64,000 nucleotides of DNA, taken from positions 1-64,000 of the forward strand of contig CAYOHP010000006.1 of the NCBI GenBank assembly GCA_964403795.1, written 5' to 3'. The stretch comes from CAYOHP01 sp964403795 [NCBI: uncultured bacterium]. Its GTDB lineage: Bacteria; Muiribacteriota; UBA6191; CAZXTJ01. The notes beneath the pieces are model-generated. The model was not told the origin of the DNA and ran no database searches. It worked only from the letters and a program-made list of their open reading frames with translations. The translations under genes and the position numbers were made by a program. Positions 8,541 through 19,900 of the stretch are shown here, one piece after another (position 1 is the first letter of the stretch; each line of letters begins with the position of its first letter).

Positions 8541-10955
8541 CTACCGCATGGCGCGGCTCGGGGGCAAGCCGTGGGCGCGCAGGGCGGCTAGCCGTTCCAC
8601 GGTGCCGGGCCGGCGTCCCCGGCCGTCGGCGAGCTCAGCTGCCACCCACTCCAGGAGCTCGGGATCGAGGCCCGATCGCTCCCTCCTCCGGTCCCAGTGG
8701 GCCAGCAGGCTCTGGGCGATCTCCACCCGCTTGATCTTGTCGATCCTGGAGACCCTTGCGAACATGCGCCTCGCCAGCGCCGGGATCGGCTCGTCGATCC
8801 CCGCTTCGACGGCAGTCTCGAGGCCGATCTCGAAAGCCAGGCCCACGAGCATCGCGGCGACACCCGGTCCGTCCGCGATCCCCTCGGCGGCGGCGGCCAG
8901 GGCCAGGGCACGCCGGGAGCGCGCCTGGTCCGCTCCCTCCGACCCGAGGGACCGGGCGAGGCAGGCCTGGAACCCGACCAGCGAGGCCGCCACCACCATC
9001 TCGCGGGGACCTCCGGGGGCACCGCCGAGGATCCAGACCGGATCCAGGTCCGCCAGGTCGGAGACCAGGCCGGCCCGGATCCCGCCCAGGTAGTCGGCGA
9101 CGACCCAAGCGGCCCAGGCCGGCTCACGGCCTTCCTCCTCGACCCAACGGAAGCCGGCCCAGAGGAAACCGTGGAGCCGGTCCCGCAGCTCCTGGGTCCA
9201 TTCCCGGAGCCGGATCCGGTGCTCCCGGAGGCGCCAGCTGAACTCCAGGTAGTCCCTGGGATTGCGGCCGGCCCGCAACATGACCGGGCCCGGGGCAAGA
9301 CCCCCGGGCGGACGATCCGGCAGGTCCCGCTGGAGCTGTTCCCCCATGGCGACGAGGCGCAGGGCCGCCTGCGAGAGGTTCCGGAGCGCGACCGCCTGCC
9401 AGCCCCTGACCCGCTGGCCGGCTTGGCCCGGGAACCGCATCGCCGGGAAGTCCCCGGGCCCGAGCTCGAACTCCTCGCCCCGGGCCGCGATGGCCTCGAG
9501 AGGCACCGAGAACAAGCGGGGAAGGTCCGCCTCCGCCAGCCGGTCGTCGATGCCGCGCAGGTGGTCCTGGTCCCCTGGTCCGAGGAGATCCAGTCGCCCT
9601 CCCCGTCTGAGCCAGCTCGCCACCTCGGAGAGGGCGGCGAGACCGCCGATCCGGTTTCCACCCTCCAGGGGGTCGGGGTCGAGGAAGGCGGGGAGCGCAG
9701 CCCCGTCCCGGGGTCGATCGTCCTTGACGACCTCGCCGTTCCCGGCGATCCGCCATCCGGCGGCATCCGTGAGCTCGGCCTCGAGACGGTCCAGGACGCC
9801 CTCCGGGAGGCGATCGGGCTGGAAGCCCCCCGGATCCGGTGGCGCCGGGATCCCTGGGATGCGCTCGGCGCCGCCGGGTCTCGGATGCGTGGCCGACTCC
9901 CCGGGCTCGGGAGTCCCGGCGGTGCCCCGCCCCGGCCTCCGCCAGGCGAAGCCGGCGGCCAGCACCAGCCCCACCAGGGCCCAGACGGGGGCCCGCAGCG
10001 GGGACCCGGGCGCAATCGCTTCCTGGTGCTCGGCTCCCGGAGTCCCGGCGCCGGCACCACCAGGGCCCGGGTGGAGCGCTCGCCGTCCGGCAGGGAAACC
10101 GGGGGCGGGTGCGGTCCGGTCGGGTCGCCCCGGGGAGGCGTCGCTCCGCAGCGATTCCGCCATGGCCTCGGCGAGTCCACGGGGAGTCGGTCTCTGGGCC
10201 GGGTCATGGCCCAGGGCCTGGCGGAGCGCCTGGGAGCCGGGCGGGCCCAGATCCGGCACCGGAGGAGGCTCGGGGAGGCTCCGATCCAGGCGGGCCCGGA
10301 GCACCTCCCCGGGGGAGCCCTCGACGGGGAGACGTCCGGTGAGTGCCTGGTAGAGGAGACAGGCCAGTGCGAAGACATCGGCGGCGGGGCCGATCCGCTC
10401 GCCGGAGAGCTGCTCGGGTGCCAGGAAGTGCGGCGTCCCCAGCACCACGCCGGTGGGCGTGAGGGTCCTCCCGGGGGTCGCCTGCCGCAGGAGTCCGTAA
10501 TCCAGCAGCCGGAGCCGGCCACTCGGCTCCCGCATCACGTTGGCAGGCTTCAGGTCGCGGTGGACGAGACCCCGGCGGTGCAGCTCCTCGAGCCCCTCGG
10601 CGAGGTCCTCGGCCCACCGCACGACCTCGGGCCGGTCGGCGACGCCCTCGGCGAGCACCTGGGACAGGGGCCTGCCCTCGATCCGTTCGTAGACCAGCGC
10701 GAGCCGCCCTTCCTCGGCTTCGTGGGCGGCGAGCAACCGGGCCAGCCGGGGATGGTCGATCCCTGCCAGCAGGGAGACCTCCCGTTCGATCCGGGCCCGC
10801 TCGGCCCGATCGGGAGCCTGGAGCGGGAGCTTCACGGCCACCCGGCGTCCCCCCTCCAGGAGGCGACCGGCGAAGACGATCCCGAAGGCGCCGCGCCCGA
10901 GCTCACCGTCGAGCTGGACGGCGTCGGCCAGGGGTCCGAACCGGGTGGAGCCCAT
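8541..10955 (-). CDS. Membrane-anchored Hanks-type Ser/Thr protein kinase
   Basis: About 804 residues from the ATG at 10955. The kinase domain covers roughly 13-270: glycine loop GRGAFGIV (20-27), ATP-anchoring K42 in VAVKLP, catalytic loop HRDLKPAN (131-138), then DYG (151-153) in place of DFG, and APEQL. A Pro/Ala/Gly-rich linker leads to one membrane helix at about 322-337, so the C-terminal 460 residues should be periplasmic. That part is rich in Arg/Gly/Leu, predicted mostly helical, and not recognised. The start codon lies inside a perfect inverted repeat shared with the divergent histidine-kinase gene 46 bases away, which suggests joint control. DYG is a tolerated variant, so activity is likely. 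Confidence 0.88.
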   Translation of the reverse strand: MGSTRFGPLADAVQLDGELGRGAFGIVFAGRLLEGGRRVAVKLPLQAPDRAERARIEREVSLLAGIDHPRLARLLAAHEAEEGRLALVYERIEGRPLSQVLAEGVADRPEVVRWAEDLAEGLEELHRRGLVHRDLKPANVMREPSGRLRLLDYGLLRQATPGRTLTPTGVVLGTPHFLAPEQLSGERIGPAADVFALACLLYQALTGRLPVEGSPGEVLRARLDRSLPEPPPVPDLGPPGSQALRQALGHDPAQRPTPRGLAEAMAESLRSDASPGRPDRTAPAPGFPAGRRALHPGPGGAGAGTPGAEHQEAIAPGSPLRAPVWALVGLVLAAGFAWRRPGRGTAGTPEPGESATHPRPGGAERIPGIPAPPDPGGFQPDRLPEGVLDRLEAELTDAAGWRIAGNGEVVKDDRPRDGAALPAFLDPDPLEGGNRIGGLAALSEVASWLRRGGRLDLLGPGDQDHLRGIDDRLAEADLPRLFSVPLEAIAARGEEFELGPGDFPAMRFPGQAGQRVRGWQAVALRNLSQAALRLVAMGEQLQRDLPDRPPGGLAPGPVMLRAGRNPRDYLEFSWRLREHRIRLREWTQELRDRLHGFLWAGFRWVEEEGREPAWAAWVVADYLGGIRAGLVSDLADLDPVWILGGAPGGPREMVVAASLVGFQACLARSLGSEGADQARSRRALALAAAAEGIADGPGVAAMLVGLAFEIGLETAVEAGIDEPIPALARRMFARVSRIDKIKRVEIAQSLLAHWDRRRERSGLDPELLEWVAAELADGRGRRPGTVERLAALRAHGLPPSRAMR

Positions 10956-10976
10956 GCTGGGATCCCCCCAGCATGG
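10952..10976. promoter_or_regulatory. Perfect inverted repeat in divergent spacer, covering the kinase start codon
   Basis: CCATGCTGGG (10952-10961), spacer ATCCC, CCCAGCATGG (10967-10976): ten perfect pairs around five bases. It includes the ATG of the Ser/Thr kinase and lies in the 46-bp gap to the hybrid kinase. It could be a repressor dyad, or an RNA hairpin hiding the kinase start codon. Confidence 0.5.
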
Positions 10977-11001
10977 CACACTCGAACCGGGAGGGGATCC
11001 C

Positions 11002-13620
11002 ATGGGTGCGACCACGCCGGATCCGCGCTCCGGCGCGGAATGCGAGGCCCGTCAGGAGACCGGGATCTCCCCTTCCCGCGGACGCATCCGGCTCGCCATC
11101 CTGGTGACCGGGGCCTTCGCCACCCTGGTGCTCGCCTCGGCCGCGACCCGTCGGGCGAGCACCTACTCCGACCTGGCGCGACTCTGGATCCTGTGCCTGG
11201 GCCTCCTCGGCCTCGCCGAGATCGGCGGGTCCCGGTTGGCGAGCCTCCTGCTCGTGGGAGGGCTGGCGGCCTACGTGACCACCGAGGCGATCCCGGCCGG
11301 GGGGATGCGGAGTCCCGGCGCCAGCGCCTTCCTGGTCGTCCCCCTGATCGCCTATCTCACCCTCGGCGAGTCCTCGGCCCGGGCGGCCGCCGTCGTCTGC
11401 GCGGGCCTCGGCCTCGCCCTGGTGGCCCTGGAGACCCAGGGAAACCTGCCACCTGTCAGCCTGCACTTCGGCCCGATGGCGTACTGGCTCCTCGAGTGTG
11501 CGGGTCTGGCCCTGATCCTGGGTCTGATCCGGACCGCGGACCGGGTCCTGGGCGCCTCGCTGGCCGAGACCGAGGCGGAGTTGGCCCGCCGGCTCCGGAC
11601 CGAAGATCACCTGGCCCAGGCCCTGGAAGCCGGCGAGGTCGGGACCTGGGAGTTCGACCCGGTCCGCGGCCACTTCCACGCCGACCCCCGGGGCCTCGCC
11701 CTCTTCGGATTCGATCCCGGGAACCCGGCCCCCGTGTCCCTGGAGGCCTGGAGCGCACGGGTCCATCCCGACGACCTCGGGTGGGTCACCGCCCGCCTCG
11801 GGGAGGTCGTCGCCGGCGGCCCCCGCATCCAGGTCTGTTACCGGGCGGTCCCGGAGCCCGGCGTCCTGCGGTGGGTCGAGTCCGCGGGACAGGCCCTGCG
11901 GGACCCGGAAGGTCGGGTGGTCCGGGTGGCCGGCACCGGCCGGGACGTGACGGCCCGGAGGCGCTCCGAGGAGGAACGGGAGCGACTGGTCTCCGACCTG
12001 GCCGGACGGGTGCGGGAACTCCAGCTCCTCCACGGGACCGCCACCTTGGTCCAGTCCGGTCGGCCGGTGGACCGCTCCCTGCTCGAGGAGTTCGCCACCG
12101 GACTGGCGGCGGCCTTCTGCCAACCGGATCGGGTGCAGGTGCGGATCGAATGGCTCGAGGACCCGGTCGAGTGCCCGCCCGGGACCGGGACCGGGACCGA
12201 GACCGCCTGGACGATCGACCATCCGCTCGCGGCCGGCGGCACCTCCGGTCGGATCGAGGTCGCCTACCGGTCCATCGCCTCCGGAGCCGGCCCGGGCGTC
12301 GAGTCCGGGGCCGACGCTCCGGGGATCGTCGGCGGGAACCTCGACGATGCCTTCCGTCCCGAGGAGAGGGCGCTGCTCGCCTCGGCCGCCCATCTCCTCG
12401 AAGGCCGCCTGCAACGCGATGCCCAGGAACGGCTCCGATCCGATCTGGAGCGACAGCTCCGCCAGACCCAGAAGCTCGAGGCCCTCGGCAACCTGGCCGG
12501 AGGGATCGCCCACGACTTCAACAACATCCTGGCGGCGATCGTGGCGGAGGCGGAACTCGCCCGGGAGACCCTCCCGGAAGGGTCCCCGGCCCGGGTCGCC
12601 TTCGAGCACGTCCTCAGCGCCTCGGGTCGGGCCCGGGATCTGGTCCAGCGGATCCGGGCCTTCAGTCGTCGCCAGGAGTTGATCCGGGAGCCGGTCCGTC
12701 TCGCCGAGGTGGTGGAAGAGGCGCTCGATCTGCTCCGGGCCACCCTCCCGGCCAGCATCCGGGTCACGGGGAGGTACGCCTCGGATCTCCCCCTGCTCCA
12801 CAGCAACCCTACCCAGCTGCACCAGATCCTCCTGAACCTCGGCACCAACGCCCTCCATGCAATGACCGCGACCGGGGGCGAGCTCCGGGTGGAGGTGGAC
12901 GCAGTACGTCTCGGCGACTCGGAGCGGTTGCCCTCGAACGATCTCGTACCCGGGACCCATCTCCACCTGAGCATCTCCGACACCGGCGTCGGCATGGAGC
13001 CCGAGGTCCTGGAGCACGCCTTCGAGCCGTTCTTCACGACCAAGGGAGTGGAAGGGACCGGCCTCGGGCTCTCGGTGGTCCACGGGATCGTCCGGGAGCA
13101 CGCGGGTGCCATCACCGTCCGGAGCCGACCCGGGGAGGGGACCACCTTCGATCTCTGGTTCCCGGTCCGGAACGAGGCGGACTCCCGGCGCCCCGGGTCG
13201 GATTCCTCCGAGCCCAAGGGTGGGAGCCAGCGGATCCTGGTGGTGGACGACGAGGAAGCCCTGGCCCATCTGATGGTGCGCACCCTGGAGCGACTCGGCT
13301 ACCGGGCCACGGGCTTCCGGGCGCCGGCACTGGCGCTCCAGGCGGTTCGGGAGGATCCGACCGGGTTCGACGCCCTGGTGACAGACCTCTCGATGCCGGG
13401 GATGACGGGGCTGGAGCTGGCGGCGGCCGTCCGTGCCATCGCACCCGCGCTCCCGATCGCGATCAGCACCGGTCGTACCGAGGACCTGGGGACGCTCGCC
13501 CCGGCGCTGGGCATCGAGGTCGTGATCGCCAAGCCGGCCAAACGGACCGAGCTTGCCCAGGCCCTGGCTCGCCTGCTCGCGCCCCGGAAGGGAGCCGAAC
13601 CTCTCCCGGCGGTCTCGTGA
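11002..13620 (+). CDS. Hybrid sensor histidine kinase (6 TM, PAS, GAF-like, HisKA, HATPase, REC)
   Basis: 872 residues from ATG 11002, preceded by GGGAGGGG. Six hydrophobic segments between about 31 and 175 form a membrane sensor module, then a PAS domain (about 205-330) and a GAF-like region (350-470). The phospho-acceptor box GGIAHDFNNIL lies near residue 500, with the N box LNLGTNALHA, G box DTGVGM and a GTGLGLS loop behind. A receiver domain (RILVVDDEE, then TDLSMPG with its Asp) closes the protein at about 745-860. It should pass phosphate from His to its own receiver and then to an unseen partner. It is divergent from the Ser/Thr kinase, and no response regulator is adjacent. The signal is unknown. 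Confidence 0.93.
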   Translation: MGATTPDPRSGAECEARQETGISPSRGRIRLAILVTGAFATLVLASAATRRASTYSDLARLWILCLGLLGLAEIGGSRLASLLLVGGLAAYVTTEAIPAGGMRSPGASAFLVVPLIAYLTLGESSARAAAVVCAGLGLALVALETQGNLPPVSLHFGPMAYWLLECAGLALILGLIRTADRVLGASLAETEAELARRLRTEDHLAQALEAGEVGTWEFDPVRGHFHADPRGLALFGFDPGNPAPVSLEAWSARVHPDDLGWVTARLGEVVAGGPRIQVCYRAVPEPGVLRWVESAGQALRDPEGRVVRVAGTGRDVTARRRSEEERERLVSDLAGRVRELQLLHGTATLVQSGRPVDRSLLEEFATGLAAAFCQPDRVQVRIEWLEDPVECPPGTGTGTETAWTIDHPLAAGGTSGRIEVAYRSIASGAGPGVESGADAPGIVGGNLDDAFRPEERALLASAAHLLEGRLQRDAQERLRSDLERQLRQTQKLEALGNLAGGIAHDFNNILAAIVAEAELARETLPEGSPARVAFEHVLSASGRARDLVQRIRAFSRRQELIREPVRLAEVVEEALDLLRATLPASIRVTGRYASDLPLLHSNPTQLHQILLNLGTNALHAMTATGGELRVEVDAVRLGDSERLPSNDLVPGTHLHLSISDTGVGMEPEVLEHAFEPFFTTKGVEGTGLGLSVVHGIVREHAGAITVRSRPGEGTTFDLWFPVRNEADSRRPGSDSSEPKGGSQRILVVDDEEALAHLMVRTLERLGYRATGFRAPALALQAVREDPTGFDALVTDLSMPGMTGLELAAAVRAIAPALPIAISTGRTEDLGTLAPALGIEVVIAKPAKRTELAQALARLLAPRKGAEPLPAVS

Positions 13621-13731
13621 GACGGTCCGGCGAGGCATGCGAGACAAGAGAGGCGTCCCGCGTGTCTCAGCCGGGGATCGGTTCCCGGGCCGAAACCGCA
13701 CCAGGCCCGGACCGCATCCACGGGGCACACC

Positions 13732-13747
13732 TGGCACGCCCCGTGCA
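13732..13747 (+). promoter_or_regulatory. Sigma-54-like -24/-12 promoter
   Basis: TGGCACG CCCC GTGCA against consensus TGGCACG-N4-TTGCW: only one base differs, and the GG-N10-GC spacing is exact. The expected transcription start is near 13759. No plus-strand protein gene follows before the terminator at 13795-13835. Confidence 0.4.
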
Positions 13748-13758
13748 TTGAGCGGAAC

Positions 13759-13835
13759 CGTCCATCCTAACCCGAACGTTCCACTTCCCGATCAGGCCGG
13801 GGTCCCGAGGGTGTTCCTCGGGCCCCGGCCTCTTT
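13759..13835 (+). ncRNA. Candidate small RNA between a sigma-54-like promoter and a terminator
   Basis: The element at 13732-13747 predicts a start near 13759, and the hairpin ending in TCTTT stops it near 13835, giving a transcript of about 75 nt with no open reading frame. This is inference from two signals only; a read-through tail of the kinase transcript is the simpler alternative. Confidence 0.25.
13795..13835 (+). terminator. Intrinsic terminator downstream of the hybrid kinase
   Basis: GGCCGGGGTCCCGAGG (13795-13810), loop GTGTT, CCTCGGGCCCCGGCC (13816-13830): 15 pairs with one bulged T, followed by TCTTT. It lies about 175 bases after the hybrid-kinase stop. Confidence 0.7.
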
Positions 13836-13855
13836 GATTCGCAGCTCACACGCGA

Positions 13856-13972
13856 GCAACGCGAGCCTGGGGGGTTTGGGGGGGGCCCCCCCAAATCGAT
13901 CTGCGGCAACCCGAAGGGTTGCATCGGGAGGTCCGGGCCCGGGGCGAAGCCCTGGTCCCGGGCGTCCCGTGC
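13856..13972 (-). repeat. Dispersed palindromic repeat, copy B (inverted)
   Basis: Read on the minus strand this matches copy A (25-137) from GCACGG through ACGCCCG, CCTCC, GCAACCC-TTC-GGGTTGC (13922-13906), CCGC and the T3G7/C7A3 palindrome (13875-13895) to the final C-run. In the orientation of the giant gene it begins about eight bases after the stop codon. The shared palindromes have different loop bases, so pairing is kept while sequence drifts. Confidence 0.7.
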
Positions 13973-13980
13973 CGAGCCCC

Positions 13981-16900
13981 CTACACCCGCCTCCGAGCGT
14001 GGCGCTCCTCGAGCTCCCGCCGCCAGGAGAGGGCGGCCAGGAACGGGAGCACCAGCAGGAGCAGGTTCAGGATCGCCTGGGGCAGGTGGTCTTCCATCTT
14101 CCCGGTCACATAGAGCGGGACCGCGGAGCAGCCACCGCCCCCGCCCCCTCCCGCGAAGGTGAAGGTCGCGCCCGAGGACGAAGTCCCGTTCCCTACGCCC
14201 GCCCCACCCGTGTTCCCGCCGCCCCCGCCGGTGGCTCCACCGGTGGCGAAGACCGTCACGGTGTCCGAGGAGGTGCGGTTGGTGGGATCCGAGACGGTGA
14301 GCCGGAAGGTGTAGGCCGATCCCCCTACGGGAGGGATGAAGGTCGGTCGCTGGACCGTTCCGTTGGGCGTCAACAGCACGGGCGGTCCGGCGGTCTGGAC
14401 CCACTGGAAGGTGATGGGGTCGCCGTCGGCGTCGAACGAGGCGCTCCCGTCGAGGGTCACGACCGATCCCTGGGCCACGAATTGGTCGATGCCGGCCAGC
14501 GCGGTCGGGATGGTGTTCACGCTGTTCGACACGATGATCTTCACGAAGGCGTCGTCGGGCCGATTGAGGTCCACCTGGGGCGAGAAGGTCGCCCCGTCGA
14601 AGACCACCAGCACGAAGGTGTAGGTCCCCTGCACCAGGGTCGAGAAAGTCGGCAGCGAGGCGGTGGCATTCGACAGCGTCACGCTGGGACCCGAGACCTG
14701 GGCCCACTGGAAGGTCAGCGCCTGGGGACCGGGCGAGGGATCGAACGAACCGGAACCGTTCAGGGTCACGATCAGCGGCGAACCGTCGTTGGGGAGCACC
14801 CGGCTCTGGTCGGGACCGGCGTTCGCGACCGGGGGATCCACCGCCACCAGCACCCGGTCCGGGGGCGAGAAATGGGTCCCGTCGTCGACCACCAGCTCGA
14901 ACTCGTAGGTCCCGGCGAAGGTCGGGGTGAACTGCGGGGTGGCCGCGTTGGGATCCGAGAGCAGCAGCCGGGTGCCTCCGATTTGGCGCCAGAAGAACCG
15001 GAGCACCGACCCGTCGGGGTCGATCGAGTTGCGGCCGTCGAGCACGGTGGCCTGGCCCACCGCCCCGATCTGGTCCACCCCGGCGTTGGCCACCGGGGGG
15101 TTGTCGCCGGTGCGACCCACCCGGACCACGCAGTCGCTGGGGATCGACTGGTTGCCGACCGCGTCGGTGACCACCAGGCGGTAGCGGTAGACCCCGGGCA
15201 CGAAGAAGGTGACGAAGGGATCCCGGACGTTGGGGTCCTCGAGGGCGGTGCGCACCCCGGCGACCTGGGTCCAGAAGAAGGAGAGCGTGTCACCCGGATC
15301 GGCGTCACCCGAACCCGCACCCGAGAGCTGGGCCCGGGCGAGCGTCGAGAACTGGTAGGGGCCGCCGGCGTTGGCCGAGGGCACGTGGTTGGCGAGGGTC
15401 TGGGCCGTCACCCGGACCCGATCGATGTCGCCGAAGGCCAGCCCGAGCCCCCCGGTATGGGTGTCCCGGACCTGCAAGGTGTAGGTGTAGACGCCGACCT
15501 GGGAGAGCCCGGTAGCGGTCGCCTGGGCATTGACCGCGTTCGAGACCCCGCCGGTGATCGGTCCCGGCGGCCCGCCATCCGGGAAAGCCTCGAACTGCCA
15601 GGTGAACTGGATCGCCTCCCCGTCCTGGTCGCGGCTGGCGCGTCCGTCGAGGGTGGCGGTTACTCCGATCCCCGCCGTCGTCGTCACGTCCAGGCCGGCC
15701 TCCGAAGTCGGCGCGTGGTTGCGGAACGGGAAGGGCGAGAGGTCGTCGTGGACCAGCACCACCACGTCCTTGGTGTCGGTCTGGGCGGAGGTATCGGTCA
15801 CCGTCAGGCGCACCACGGCGCGCCCGGGGCGCTGGACCGCGGTGATCCGGGGGCTGGCCGCCGAGGCGTTGTCGAAAGTGATGGTCCCCACGGTGTTGCC
15901 GGGCCCGGCGCCCCAGCTGAACGACAGGGTCTGGGCGTTGGCATCGGAGGACTTGGAGCCGTCGAGCTGGTAGGCCGGGAAGGGCAGGCTCGCCCCCGAG
16001 AACCGCATGGAGCCCCCGGGACCCGGGTTGGCGGTGGGAGGCAGGTCGGCGATCTCGATGTCGGCGGTGGCGGAGCGCACCGCGAAGTCGGCGTCGGTCA
16101 CAGTGAGGCGCACCGTGTAGATGCCCGGGGTCCGGGCCACGAAGAACGGCTGGATGGCGGTCGGATCCGAGATCGAGACGACCGTGGGCGAGGTCCCGAC
16201 CTGGCTCCACAGGTAGCGGAGGATGCCGATCCTCGGGGGCCGGGTGGTGGCGTCGAAGCTCGCCGAGCCGTCGAGCCGGATCACGCCCGGGTCGAGGAGG
16301 ACCCCGTTGGGCGAGATCACGGGTACCGGGGCGTTGTCGGTATCGTCGTTGGGGTCGGTGCCGTCCACCACCAGCTCGGTCCGGTTGTCCCGTCCGTCGT
16401 CGTCGAAGTCCAGGGTGGCGTCGGTCGGATCGTTCGGGTCCATCCCGGGCGTGGCGGTCTCCAGGGCATTGGGGATCCCGTCCCCGTCCCGGTCGTTGGG
16501 ATCGCGGGGGACCAGGTCGGCCTGGTCGAAGAAGTTGTCGGTCGGGTCGGTGGGATCGAGGTATTCGGCCTGCACCGTGTCGTCCGAAGGATCGCCGGTC
16601 TGGAGCAACCCGTCCCCCGGCACCGCGGAGAGGTCGAAGATGGTGGGCAACCCGCCCGGGTTGGTGAAGATGGCCGTGTCGAGACCGGTCTCCTGCAGGG
16701 TGACGATCTCGCGATCCCCGGTTCCGAAATCCTCCACCGTGACCTTCACGGTGTCCTTGACCGAGGAGGAGAGGTTCTGGTCCCGGTCGAAGACCCGGAG
16801 GAAGATGCGGTCCACTCCGATCACATAGGTGGTGACCGGGGTCCCGAGCGAATTCGTGAAGTCGAGGGTGGAGAAGGTCTCGGTGGTGATGGTCCCGATC

Positions 16901-19900
16901 TCCACGGCGGCATCCAGCCCGTCGTTGGGATCCTGGTAGCTGACCGTGAACGTGTCGGTGCCCAGGCCGCCGGGGAGGTCGCCCACCGCCTCCAGGATCC
17001 CGTTGTTGGGGTTCCCGAAGAGGCCGGCACCGAGCCGGGCGGTGGGGATGGCGATGGTCCGGAAGACACCGGCGTTCAACCCCACTTCGGTGGCCGTGAA
17101 GGTCTCGCGGTCGAAGCCTTGGGCACCGAGGTCGATGGTCACGATCACGGTCTCGGCCAGCGACGGGTTCCCGTTCTGGTCGGGATCGGTGAGCTCCACG
17201 ATCACCCGGTCCTGGACCACCAGGAATTCGGTGACCGGCACCAGGTTCTGGTTGAACAGGACGATCGAGCTGGCGGTCTGGGCGGTGCGCATCACCACGG
17301 ACTGGGTGTTGACCGCGGTGTCCAACGGGAAGTCGTCGTCGGTGTAGCTCACCGTGAGGAAGGCGCCATCCACCACCTCGAGCACGCCGTTGAAGCTGGT
17401 GGCGGCCGAGGCCAGGGTGCTCTGGATCCCGAACAGATTCCGGAAGATCGAGCTGTCGTCGGAAGTGACCACTCCGGTCCCGGGGTCGTCGGCTTCGGTG
17501 AGCACGAAGCTCTCGACGTCGCCGGTGGCGGTGACCCGGACGGTGGCGATCACGCTCTGGGGGCTGTTGCCATTGGTGTTCTCGTCGAAGTCGGTCACCT
17601 CGACGAAGACGTCGCCGGCCCCGATCGTGTACTGGAAGACCGCGCTCCCGATGAACTGGTCGGTGAACTGGACCGACGAGTTGGTGCTGGCCACGAAGGT
17701 GCGGGCGGTCGAGACCGAGACGTCGGTCGGGTCGTCGAAGTCGGTGTACCGGGCCTCGATGGTGGTCCCGTCCCCGGTCTGGAGGATGCCGTCGCCCGAG
17801 TTCGAGGGACCGACCTGCATGGGCAGCCCGGTGGTGTTCCGGAACACCCCGGTCCCGGTGCCGGTCTCGAAGAGGTCCACGATCTCGACATCGGGGCTCG
17901 CCGGGGCCGCGAACAGCGAGCTCACCTGCACGGTGATGGTCTCGATCACGCTGGGGTCGGCGTTCTCGTCGGCGTCCACGACGGTCACGAAGACCTGGTC
18001 GAACTGGATCGAGTAGAAGCTCCTCGGACCGCCCGTCGAGTTCGTGAACTGGGTGGTCGAGGTGGTCGGCCGGAGCTCCAGGGTGGCGACGTCGGTGCAG
18101 ATGTCGGTGGGGTCGCTGGGGTCCACGTACAGGAAGAACACCTGCTCGTCGTCGGAGGTCTGGAGGGTGGAGTCGCTCGAGACCGGCAGGGCCACCTGGC
18201 TCGGGATGCCGTCGATGGTGTTCGGCGGCGTGGGCAGGATGTTCCGGAACAGACCCGAGTGGGCGTTGGTCTCGACCAGGGTCATGGTCACCACGTCGAG
18301 GCTCCCGGTCGACTGCAGGAAGGCGGTCACCGACTCCTGGGTGGCGAAGTCGCGGTCCTGGTCGGGGTCGAAGACCTCGACGAAGATCCGGTCGATCCCG
18401 ATGGCGTAGGTCCCGGAGGCGAGCGGGGTACCCGCGATGTCGGAGAGGAACTGGCAGCTGGCCGAGGTCTCGAACATGACCGAGGCGGCGGTGGCCACCG
18501 CCTGGTCGACCAGGTCGTCGTTGTCGACGTAGCGCGCCTCGGCGTTGGTCGGGTGCTTCACCTGGAGGGTCCCGTCCACGCCGACGGGGGGATCGATCTC
18601 GCTGGGGAGCCCCGGCAGCGCGCTCACGAACACTCCCGAGTTGGAGGCGGTCTCGGTCAGGGTCACCGATTCGAGGTCCCCAGAGGCGAGCGCCGTGATC
18701 GAGACCGTGATGGTCTCGACGAAGCACGGGTCCTCGTCCTCGTCGGTGTCCGTCACGGCCACCAGGAGTCCCGGGGTCCCCCCGATCAGGAAGGTCGTGA
18801 CCGGCGACCGGGTCACCGGGTCGTCGACGAAGTCGATGGTGGCGAAGGTCCGCGAGTTGAGGGCGGTCGCCAGGTCGAACGAGGTGTCGAGCGGGTCGTC
18901 GACGTCGGTGTAGGTGGCCCGGATATCGGTGGCGTGCTTGGCCTGGAGGATCCCGTCGGCCACCGGGAAGCAGGCCGGCAGCACCAGGACCCCGGTGGTG
19001 TTCACGAAGATCCCGGTCGACAGCCCGGTCTCGGTCAGGGTCACGACCAGGGTGTCGCCCACCGAAACCGACTCGAGGACCGCCTCGATCGAGTCGGCGG
19101 CGGCCGGGTTCCCGTTCTCGTCCGGGTCGTTCACCCGGATGAACACGAGCTCGCTCGGGAGGTTGATCATCCGGTAGACCAGCCGGTCGTTGCCGAACTG
19201 GTCCACCAGCCGGACCGCGCCGCCCCCCTGGGCCACCCGCATCTCGGCGGTGGCGAGCTGGCTGTCGGAGGCCGAGTCCTTGTCCTCGTAGGTGACGTCG
19301 ATCACCGAGCGGTCCACGGTCTGGAGGATGGCGTCCGGGAGGCTCACCGCCAGGGTGGAGGGAACCCCGGTGACGTTCCGGAAGGTATTGGTGTCGTTGC
19401 CGGTCTCCTGGAGGGTCACGGTCACGACATCGTTGGTGATCGGATCGAACAGGGTCACGATCACTGACTGCTGGGTAGCGGCATTCACGTTCTCGTCGGG
19501 ATCGACGAGCGTCACGAAGAGGCGATCGGCTGCCGCCGGTGGGGCGATCGGGAAGATCGACTTCGGCGTCCCGGCGGCGTCCGAGAAGAAGATCGAGGCG
19601 GCCACCTCGAAGATCCTCATCTCCACGGTGGCGGTCCGGGTGTCGGCGATGCTCTGGGGGTCGACCCAGGTGGCCTGCACGATCTCCCGGTCGAAGGTCT
19701 GGAGGATCTGATCGGTCATCACCACCGGATCGACCACGCTGGTCACCGCCAGAGAGGTGGACGGGGGGGCGGCCAGGTAGGTGGAACCGTCGTTCACGAA
19801 GAACCGCGAGTTCGGCCCCTCCTCCACCAAGGTCACCAGGACCTGGTCGTTGCCGCCGGTGCCGCCGGTGCCGGTCAGGAGCACGCTCACCGTCTCGGTG

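Larger units (their letters stand above)
13621..13980. other. 360-bp intergenic region between convergent genes
   Basis: No protein-coding gene is supported. In order it holds a sigma-54-like -24/-12 element (13732-13747), a strong hairpin with a T-rich tail (13795-13835) and the inverted copy of the dispersed repeat (13856-13972), which almost touches the stop of the giant surface-protein gene. Confidence 0.6.

Noticed and set aside
13834-19467. Plus-strand frame of about 1,880 codons antisense to the giant gene
   Set aside because: The minus strand encodes a signal peptide, repeats and a sorting tail in continuous frame, while this translation is repetitive Gly/Val/His/Arg with no domain.
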